Shown here in pieces: positions 49,230 to 60,500 of a stretch of 64,000 nucleotides of DNA. The number at the start of each line of letters is the position of its first letter. The stretch's first letter is position 1. Source of the stretch: Bagarius yarrelli (taxonomy: Eukaryota; Chordata; Actinopteri; Siluriformes; Sisoridae); assembly GCA_005784505.1 (NCBI GenBank), contig VCAZ01000039.1:973501-1037500 (forward strand), read 5' to 3'. Below the pieces are notes generated by a model. That model did no database searches. It saw only the letters and a program-made list of their open reading frames with translations, and had not been told where the DNA came from. The translations under genes were made by a program, and so were the position numbers.

Positions 49230-49911
49230 CCTTAAACTCAGGAAGCTTTATTTACGAATATTTCCTGCGTGGAAAGCAGCTGTAGATCTACTTCCTGATT
49301 GTCTGCTTTCACCAAGACTGTTTATGCCGCCATCTACTGGACGCACCTCAACTCACATGCAAGAATGTAGAAGCACTAAAACCAGCATTAATAGCAAGTA
49401 CCAAACAAACTATTAACATCCTATTATATTTTAATAATACATTTTATTTGCAGTCTTAATACATTGCAGTAGTGTTAAGAGAGAGGATGTGGAAAACAAA
49501 CGCCATTTTTAAATAACTCTTTTACAAGTCTATTTAGTCAACCTTTCATATAAATTCCTTATAAAGTCGTGTTTTTCCTTCTTTTACACATTTATTAAAA
49601 CAAAAACTTTATTTAACTACACGCGATAGAAAAAATAAAACATTTTAAAAGCTTACTTGAATAATGACTATGAATCAAATGAACCGAATCTCGGTATCGG
49701 GCTGTTTAGATCAAGCTAAAGTTACTGAATCGATTCAGTAAAAAATGAATCACGCCTTGCATCTAGCGTTTGTGACGACTCTTATTTTGATGGCGGTCGC
49801 CATATTGGATAGTTTAGCTTTGGTATCCAAGCGTTCAGGCTGCTGCATCTTTACCGCGCTGAAGACCTGTTGACTTTAGCACAGAATTAGGAGGAAAAGT
49901 TACAGTCAACA
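49230..49911. promoter_or_regulatory. Bidirectional mbd4/ift122 promoter region
   Basis: The two start codons are 682 bp apart on opposite strands, as in the mammalian MBD4-IFT122 pair. It carries a YY1-like site at 49326-49338 ('gccgccatcta' on +, reading GATGGCGGC for mbd4) and a palindromic pair ATGGCG-gt-CGCCAT at 49790-49803 on the ift122 side. No TATA box was seen for either gene. Confidence 0.65.
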
Positions 49912-50286
49912 ATGCGAGCTGTTCCCACATGGATAGATAAAGTACACGACCGGGATAAAGTTGAACAATGGTGAGCTTTTCATTGTGATTTACTGCATGT
50001 TGTATGTTGTATGTTGTGAGGCTCCGCTCACTGGATGTGGTTAGCAACGGCGGTTACTATGTAAACGGGTTGGCTTGATGTAGCTGTTGGCTAACAGTCT
50101 TTAGCCAACGTTTCCGAATCCTGCGCTCTCTACAAGCCTTTTTTCCCCTATGATTAAAAGTCACTTAAAATATTAACATGTCAACAGTGTAGAAGCAGAA
50201 TAATAATGATTATATTATATTAAGAGAAGATGAACCGGTGTAACGGGAACGTTAGCTGTCACTGCGGACCGTGTCCTGATTTCCTA

Positions 50287-50319
<33 letters not shown>

Positions 50320-50629
50320 TAATACGTCTGTCTGTCTGTCTATATGTAAGTTAATCTGTATGTATGTTATTCTGTCTGTTTATATGTCTGTCTGTTAATA
50401 CGTCTATCTGTCTGTCTTCTGTCTGTCTATCTGTCTGTCTGTTTGTCTATATGTAAATTAATCTGTCTGTTAATCTGTCTATCTGTCTGTCTGTTTGTCT
50501 AATCTGTCTGTCTATCTATCTATCTGTCTGTTTGTCTGTTTCTGTCTGTTTGGTCTATAGTAAGTTAATCTGTCTGTATGTATGTATGTTATTCTGTCTG
50601 TTGTATATGTCTGTCTGTTAATTTGTCTA

Positions 50630-50668
<39 letters not shown>

Positions 50669-51179
50669 ATATGTAAATTAATCTGTCCTGTTAATCTGTC
50701 TGTCTGTTAATTTGTCTATCTTTCTGTCTGTCTGTCTGTCTGTTTTTCTGTTTGTGTCTATCTATCAACCTGCCTATCTATATATATCTATGTATTGTCT
50801 GTCTGTCTGTCTGTCTGTCTATCTTTTTGTCTGACTGTCTGTCTGTATGTATGTTTGTTTGTCTGCCTGTCTGTCTGTTAATCTGTCTATCTATCTGTCT
50901 GTTTGTCTGTCTGTTTCTGTTTGTCTATCTATCAACCTGCTGCCTATCTATATATCTATGTATCTGTCTGTTAATCTGTCTATCTTTTTTGTCTGACTGT
51001 CTGTCTGTATGTTTGTTTGTGTCTGCCTGTCTGTCTGTAAATCTGTCTATCTATATTGTCTGTTTGTCTGTCTGTCTGTCATTTGGATAATAATGTTTAT
51101 TGTAAAATTGTTAAATACCCCACCTCCATTATTTGTCATTAAAATGTGTATATATATATATAATGTATGTATGTATGTA

Positions 51180-51217
<38 letters not shown>

Positions 51218-52051
51218 AAATCTCATTATTCATAGCTATAGGCTGCTCCTGTACACTAAACGAATGTCTGCCGATATATCAGTATGTATGGTGTCGTGCG
51301 GCTCTTTGGCGATGGTAAATTTGCAGTGAGTTGCGATGAACAGATTTGTTGTGTTTGGGATGTTGCAGCATTTACGATTTGGCCTTTAAACCTGACGGCA
51401 CTCAGCTTATAGTAGCAGCTGGAAACAGAGTTCTGGTGAGTGATGCTTTAATTCTGTTCTCTCATTTCCATGGGCTTGTTCCGATTCGGGAACTATAAGT
51501 CTGAGTTTAGGAGGTAAAAACAACTGGGCAGTCTGATTTTTGTGAGGGTTTAATCATTCGTTGGGTATTTTTTGTACAGTTAAAGCAGACAGTTACGAGT
51601 TTACTGTTTTAAAGAGTTTAACAATAATGATTTTATTAAAATATCGATTCTGACCCGAATAAAAAATAAAGGCTGGTGTCATTAAAGTTTCCTTGCTAAA
51701 TTAAAGCTTTAATCAGGTAAACAAACGAATACAAAAATAAAGAACATAAAATAATTCTGAAAAATTAAAAAAAAAAAAAAAAGTTCAATCCACCAGAATT
51801 AAAAGAGAAAGCTCTGCAGCTTTAGTGTCCCTCTGGCTGCACTACAGACAGACAGACAGACAGACAGACAAATGGATGGATGGATGGATGGATGGATAGA
51901 TAAGTAGGTAGATAGATACGTAGGTAGATAGATAGATAGAGTTGTAGTGTAAATGTGTAGTGTTGTGCATTATTTGCTGATATTTTAAATAAAGATAGAT
52001 AGAAAGATAAATAGATAGATAGATAGATATATATAGATAGATAGACAGATG

Positions 52052-52084
<33 letters not shown>

Positions 52085-54724
52085 GTAGATAGAGTTGTAG
52101 TGTAAATGTGTAGTGTTGTGCATTATTTGCTGGTATGTTAAATAAAGATAGATAGAAGGACAAATAGACAGATAAATATATATAGACAGACAAATAGACG
52201 GACGGACAGACAAGTGGATAGATAGACAGATAGACAGATAGATGGATAGATAGACAGATGGATAGATAGATAGACAGATGGATAGATAGACAGATAGATA
52301 GACAGATAGATAGACAGGTATATATGTTAAATTAAGGTTATATCTAAAGGTATATAATTAAATATAATTAATTAAAGCAAAGCAAGTTTTTTTAGCTGGA
52401 ATGTCGCTGTTGCTGGTTCATTGATTCGTTTCACGCGATGCAACGCCATAATGGCAGGCTTGCGCGAATTTCCCACAATTTCCACAAGATGGTGCCATAG
52501 GAGGTGCCGGAATTACAAAACCAATATCTGTTATTATTAACAGGGTTAAATCTCAGTAAAAAGGAACTCTGAACCGGATTATTGGTCGATTTCTAGGTGA
52601 GAGTCAGTTTTTATTGTTCTTAACAGGTTTACGACACAGCCGATGGAACCCTTATACAGCCTCTGAAAGGACATAAAGACACAGTGTACTGTGTGGCCTA
52701 TGCTAAAGATGGTGCGTGTGGTAAATTTCACTTATCTTTCCTCGAATTTCTTGATTCTTTTGAATGAATTTGTTTTTATTCAGGTCTTAGTATATATTTT
52801 TTTTAACCTTTTTGTATAGGAAAGCGTTTCGCTTCAGGATCTGCAGACAAAAGCATCATCATTTGGACCTCTAAACTGGAAGGAATTCTCAAATACACGT
52901 GAGTAGATGCCACTTTCCTGCACTGTTTACTGTAAAGGGAGAATCCCGACCCGAGCCTATCTTTTAGCATTTACTCGCGATCCTTCGAACGTAGTCAGCT
53001 CCTTTAGTCAGAGATCTATATTTATTAAAAAAATAAGCTATATCACTCTCTATATAAATATCACTCTCTAATTCTAACGCACCAAAACATTTAGTATCTT
53101 ACAACATACCAGAAAAAACAGGAAGTGTCAATGATTATTATGATCTAAAAATGATGTCATAGTTTCTAAAGCTTGAAAAAATAGTAGACAACATAGGGAG
53201 CTGGAGCTCTATTTGAGACACATCCTAAATAGTATTGACTAGTTTTATTATCCTGTTTCTCACAGCCACAATGACTCTATCCAGTGTGTTGCGTACAACC
53301 CGGTCACACACCAGCTGGCTTCCTGCTCCTCCGGTGACTTCGGTTAGTTTATTTTTTTCCCTTTTCCTTTTTTTTTTAAGGATCGCAGTCACATTCGTGC
53401 AATGTTAATGTGAATGTGTGTGTTTTTGGATGCAGGTCTTTGGTCTCCTGAACAGAAATCAGTATCCAAGCACAAAGTCAGCAGCAAAATCACTTGTTGT
53501 GGGTAAGCAGCAATCCGAATCTAGACTGTTATTCTAGAGGACACGGACAGAACAAAAGTGTGTGCAAAAATTAGAAGCCTCACATTATCAGAAGTCTTTA
53601 CTAAATGTATGAGATATGTGGAGCAGTACCGCATCAGACCACCAGAGGGCAATCAGAAAGACGTCAAACTAGTACTGTACGTACTACATTTGACTTCCCA
53701 ACAGTTGAAAAATGACCTCACATTCTACATCCGCTACGTTAAAGCAAATTTAATGGTGAATAATGTTTAGTGATGTTTTCTTAACCACAAGGAACATTTT
53801 TTTTTCCTGAAGTACTTAAAGCTACTTTCAGCAATTGGAAATAATCACATCACCGCTTTCAGCTATTTTTAGAATACGACTATTCGCATACTAATGATTC
53901 GGACATACTTTTTACCTCTCATACTTGTTCTTGCCTACTTAATAGCACGACAGTAAGTTTTTTTTGTTTTTTTTAAACAAAGCCCGTTTATTTTAGGACA
54001 CGGATGTTTTCTCACAGGTATTTATTTAGTTCTTTATTATTAACACACTAACATTGGAACAGTATATAGCAATAAATATATACTTCCTCCAAGAAGGCAA
54101 TTTGTGATTTTCTGCACATCAATAGTAGTTTATATGTTTATCTGTGATCTCAGCTGGACAAACGACGGCCAGTATCTGGCTCTGGGCATGATGAGCGGTG
54201 TGGTGAGCATCAGGAACAAGAACGGAGAGGAGAAAGTGAAGATCGAGCGACCTGGTGGCACGTCATCTCCTGTCTGGTCGATCACCTGGAACCCTTCCAA
54301 GTAAGATATTTTGATAGAATTCTTAATAATTCTTGGGTTTTCTTTTTTCAGGGAATCTTTAGAGGTTAATGAAGAATCATACAACAGTATTATGGCTTCT
54401 GTATACAGCGACAGGAGAGAATACAATTCCAGGTAGAACTGGGGACGAACGTTAGCGACTGGATGCCTAAACATATACAGACACACTCGTATTTAGAGCG
54501 ATTTACATTGGTCTCATTTCCCAAATAAACAGTTAAGAGCTAGGGGTTTTGCTCAGGGACTCAGCATTGGCAGATCGGTGGTACTCGGAATGAAACCCAC
54601 AATGTTCCGGTCAGCAGGCCAACACCGCAACCGCTGGGCTATCGATTCCCCATCATGCCAGATGTGGGTGTGTCCAAAAAAAGTTGTGCTTTGTGCATAT
54701 ATATTTATTTTTTTGGAAGTGAAA

Positions 54725-54762
<38 letters not shown>

Positions 54763-57700
54763 TTCTTCGTCTTTTTTGTTTCCTTTATCTCATATGATAT
54801 GATGCACGTATACACCGATAAGCTTTATGTACAACCCCACGTTTCATTTTAAAGAAATGCTAGTTGTGCCACCCACTGATAAACCCCGTTACCCTGGCAA
54901 CCAGTAGCGCTGCCTTTCCCGTAATGCTGACTTTGTGCTACAGCACCTGGTGACTTGCAGAGATAAAATTGCCACAGGTGTGACTGTAGCATTAGAAAAT
55001 CTTTTTTTGGCAGCTAAGAACACCATTACAATAATTTCCTATCCATTAAAATGGAACACAGAAGGAAAGTGTATATTTAAGCCCACTGCCATCACCGAAT
55101 CCATAGGAGTTTAATAACTTTACTTTTCGCAGTGCTTATTTATATCCACGACTCATTCACTCTTATTTACTGAAAGGGGAAGAGAAGCCAGTCTGTGAAA
55201 GGTGTAGAAATGTGTAAAACATATTTTCAAACATTTATAGATATTTAAAATAAAAAAATTTGCCAAATTTTGCCAAAAATTATTCATTTAAAAGACTATA
55301 AATAATTGCCCTTATTACTTTTACTATTGTTTTTACTTTACTGTAGGTTATGTTTTTGTACAATCGAATTACTTATTAATATATACATGTTTTTAACACA
55401 ATAGTAATAGTAATATTAAAATATACAGGGTTTCCCATAAGTTTCCATACATAAGAAAAATAATCATTTTTTATACAAATCATTTATATAATATGCACAC
55501 ACAAATGACACATTTTGATGCGTGTTCTATGAATAGAAAGGAATAAATAGTGTGTATGTGTAGAAATTTACAGTATATGTATAGAAATCAATTATGAATC
55601 CGAAATGTTTTTTTTTTTTGCCGTCAGTATAGCCATTGCTTAATCAAAGAGAACTACTTATTTATATGCACGGGTTATCCAGTGATGACAAGTGGGCTTA
55701 AACATAAACAGTGGGAAGTGGTAGCACAGTGGTTAAGGTCGTTGACTGCTAATTGGAAGATCTGGGTTTGATTCCCAGCACCACCAGTCTAAAGCACCCA
55801 AATGCTGTAAATATAAATGGACAAATTTCCTTGCACTCATCCAACATAGCAACAGAAAGAAATACAGATATAAAAAGAGTCTATATGGAAAAAAAAATGA
55901 ATAAAAGAAGTGATTTTTTAAAATAAGAAGTGATTTTAAAGAATTTCTTAAATTGTGTTACTTTACAAATCAGTCCTTGTTTGTTTTATTAGTAATATGT
56001 GTATATTTCTGAACTCATTATATACTCCTATATAAATTGTTAGCTATAAACAAATAAAATGTGTAATTACGTATTTTACAGTTATATTTTCTATCTAATG
56101 TCAAAAGCGCACGATTCACAGACTTGTTATTCGTTAAGACGGATACTTATATTTTCGACATCTCGTCTTTTGTTTTTATAGGAAAGCTGTGAATAGTAGT
56201 TTGTAGTTTCTAAATTTGGAGTTATACATTGGGGCTGTACAGTTAGATGTTGCATTTCCTCAATGACCCGGTCATTAAAACCGACACAAAGACTATAAAT
56301 CCATATCAAATGATGATCTGATGGCCGTCCAGAATGGCTTTGATTTTTGAAAGGAAGATGTTTTGAAAATCCTTTAGTGCTTTTTGGTGTCAGATCAAAC
56401 CATATTTTATATATATAAATAACTATTATTACTATTAACCATAATATATATAAAAATATATATTAAATTTATTACGCAAATGTTTGAAAATGGCTAAATG
56501 CTTTGTCCTTAACCAAATCTCAGAGCCATTATATCATGAATTGTGTATTTTTAATAAAACATATATAACCAGCAGCAAAAGAGAAGGAATTTCCCTGTAC
56601 TGGTGGGAAGATTCACAACAAATATAAAACACTTTTCATTAAAAGACGATGGATGACGGATGTCTGGGACGGTAAAGAGTGACGCAAATTAAACAAAATT
56701 GCTTTGAATAAGGCAAGAATGGGCTAGTTAAAACTCTGTAGTAGTTTTGGGATGTTTTGATTAGCCATTGGAGTGGGTTTCCCGAGAGTATACGCTCATG
56801 TTAATCATCAGAATTCATAATAAGCAAAGATCCCGTGGGGGAAAAAGTACTGAGTAAATATCAAGTATACATGAGTTTTTATTGATTAAACTGTCTTTCT
56901 TTATTTTACAGTCTCCTTAATAATAAATGATAACTGGGTAATTAATTAATTGATACTGACTATGTACCGGCTATTCAATCACAACTCCTTTGCAATCCTG
57001 TACAACGTGTGATGAATTGGATTTAATGTTACACAAAAAATTACACACGATTGAAAGCCGAACAAAATAGATATTATTATAATATTTTTCAGATTATACT
57101 GGGCCTTTATAATCAAACCAGCTGTTTTTAATGACTTTTAATTTCAGTGTTGCGTTGAGGTGTAATGAGTTGCTTCATGGACTAGGGGGCGCTGTTGCAT
57201 CATCACGAGACAGCTCTGCGATCAGTAAGGCGGGTCCGAGGCAGATGGTAGACCAGGGACCATCATTAAATCTTCAAAAAAAAAAAGTTAAAACCTGGCA
57301 AAACTAATCCAGGCTTAGTAGTTAATTCCCAGGACATGCTGTAAGGGGGACCAGAGGAGGCGACATTAAAACCAAAGAAGGGATCTATTCGTTTGTAGAT
57401 GCCAGCATGCCTAACTAAAACAAACAATGCATGATGGGAGCTGTAGTTTTCGATTAGAACAGACAGGGTTTCGTGCTGGAGCAAATGGGGCAGAAAGGAA
57501 GAAAGAGAGAACAAGAGCCAACATGTGAGCTCAGATACAGGACAAGGCAGTGAATAGTTTTCCCGGTCCAGTTCTAGGCTACTGTTAGTCACTAACTCAT
57601 TATTCTCGTCAACCAGTATTACTGTTAGCTTTATGTTATAACAGTCAGCAAAAAAACTCGCTTCAGTTTGCAAAGCATGAAGATAATTAGTAACTACAGA

Positions 57701-58882
57701 AGAAAGAATTTGTTCTTCCAACAACTCATTAACTCGTCTTGTGCGGGGCTCCGTATATAGATCGCTAATACCTTTTCAGTGATTCACCTCTCGACAAATC
57801 AGATCTAATTAAAAAAAACAACAAAACAAACATTTTTAGTTATTAAATAAAAATTATACTGTCATTTTGGTTAAAAAGGGTCTAGAAGCGCCCCTGGTTA
57901 AAACTAATACCCCTGCGAAAGACTTTCCACAGCAATGCTTATTAAAGCTTAGTCAGGGTGTCTGATTCGTTCATTTCATTACAGCCTGCTGTTATAAACA
58001 ATATCCAAAATTATTAATATTCCAATGATAATAAAGAATATTATTTTAACATTTAATTATATTAAATACTAAAAATAATAATAATTTAAATCTTAGTGAC
58101 TAAATTTTAAAACAGGTGTAAACTGAGCTTTGTTGAGGATTAAGTCTGAGTCTGAACTGACGGGTTCAGTGGAAAAACTAATCTAGAGCTTGTTTGGTGT
58201 GTGTCGTAGGGATGAGCACCATGATATCTTGGCGGTGGCTGATTGGGGTCAAAGACTTTCCTTCTACCAACTCAGTGGAAAACAGGTACAGACACTTTTC
58301 CTAGACCAGGTGGTTTTTCTCGGCAATCTGTTGGTATTAAGGGCCTCGTGTGTAACAGATATTGACCTGACTAACAGCTTCATTTCCTCTGAACCTCAAG
58401 GTGTCTTAATTATAACAAGAAGGTCGTATGACTATTCGAATGATACAAATACATCTTCAGCAGAAATGGTGGGCTCAGTAGTTGTTTACAGTGCAGTGGA
58501 GGTGCAGGAGAAACAGCAGCTTAATGGAGTTCAGGTGAATTTATCAGTGTGGAATAAAACATTTATAACATTATAATAAATAACAGCAATGATATATAGT
58601 CATGATATGACAGACATTCACATTGTTTGGTAGACGCTCTAATACAGTGCGACTTAGATTTTTATCTCATTTAGGGCAATTAGGGGTTAGGGGCCTTGCT
58701 CAGGGGCCCAGCAGTGGTAACTTGGTGGTGCTGGGAAGAAAACCCCGATCTTCCAATTAACAGTCCAAAATCTTAACCACTGCTCTACCACTTCATTATT
58801 TATAATGATGCATTTGATAAATAGTAATGTTGTTATATATTAATTATATTTCATTTGGGAATTAATTAAAATTAATAAAAAT

Positions 58883-58920
<38 letters not shown>

Positions 58921-58929
58921 AAAAATATA

Positions 58930-58987
<58 letters not shown>

Positions 58988-59332
58988 GTATTTTTAATAT
59001 TGTTAGAGTAACATTATTTGAGTCACTCTGAAATTTAAATCAAAGTAAAGCATTTTGAAATAATAGTATTAACATTTAGGATAACCTGGAATACGATTAT
59101 TTAGAAAATCAAGGATTCAGATTAATTTTACAAATACAGAATGAAATTTTTAAACATTTTTTCAAAAAAAGAGAAAGTATAATTACTTTCTCTTTTTTAA
59201 GCGTTCATTGAATGTGATCTGCACTTTTACAAGTTGTCTGTTGGCAGTGTGTTTCCCCATCCAATAATTATAACGATTCACTCAGACACTGCTCAGGGCC
59301 GGCCATTTCCACATTCCATATATATATATATA

Positions 59333-59408
<76 letters not shown>

Positions 59409-60469
59409 TATAGATTCTGCCTCTTCGATTGTATTACTCGTTGTAAACCATTGTTATTCATTCGGATAATGATTCCGTTTCCCATCAGCGAACTTGTACC
59501 TACGCAGCAAAAGAAAAGAAGGAAATGAGTAAGAGAGAGACACAGAGAGGAAGCGAATGAAATAAACATGGAACATGATGCTCTGCGCTGATTAAAGTCT
59601 TGATTTATTTGGAGTTCCAAATCCCCGGGCTGAACGACTGCTGTTCCGGGCGGCTCCGGACGCCGTCAGCTTCTTCCTTCTCTTATAGCAGTCGGGAAAA
59701 ACAGAACGCGAGCCATTTAGAGTGGGAGAGGATTCGCGAGATTTCAAAAAGATATTTGGAACGATGACCCACTACTAGATCACTAACTCCCTGTGGCACT
59801 TGCAATGTGAGGTTCTACAGACTATAGACACACTCCCCCCAGCCTTTCACACACACACACACACACACTCACACACACACCTTTTTCTCCCTTCCTCCAC
59901 CACTTCTTTACCGCTTTCTAATCATAACCTGTAAGTCTTTTTTCCTCCGGGGTATTCATGGGAAGTGTAGTAATTAAGGGCAGATCCGTGCAGGCTGCTC
60001 GTTACACCGCTATGAAACATCAGCCCAGACTGAAACTGAAAAGCTCTCCCCACTCTGTGTTCTTTCTCACTCTATTTCCACACATGTTGTTTGTGTTAGA
60101 ATGCTATTAATAGTGGCAAATAAAAAAAAAAAGAAACATGCCGTTGTCCAAGGAGGTATTTCAGAGAAACGGAATGGAAGCCAGCCGTCTGGCCTGGGGT
60201 TGGCTATGAAGGGAAACAGATGCTCTGTGAAATGTCTGAGAGCATGTGTGTGTGTGTGTGTGCATGTACAAGCTGTGGAGGCTTTATACTTGTGACATGA
60301 CTTTGCACTAATAGACCTCCATGACCAACACAATAGGGGCCATTTAGAAAAATGATGGGGGCCCGTCTTGCCCCGACAGCTAAATAGCCTGTTGAGGCTT
60401 TGATCCGAAGAGAACGAGCGCGAAGACACGACCCAGACATCGAATTGTACTAAAATATGAAACGTGAGC

Positions 60470-60500
<31 letters not shown>

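Larger units (their letters stand above)
54301..58209. other. ift122 intron 7
   Basis: A 3.9-kb intron. It contains SINEs at 54475-54657 and 55714-55820, a (CA)n run near 54730-54759, a possible transposon end 'cagggtttcccataagttt' at 55427, and an unusual segment at 57240-57760. No exon was recognised; mammals have optional exons at this point in the gene, and I found no counterpart. Confidence 0.5.
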
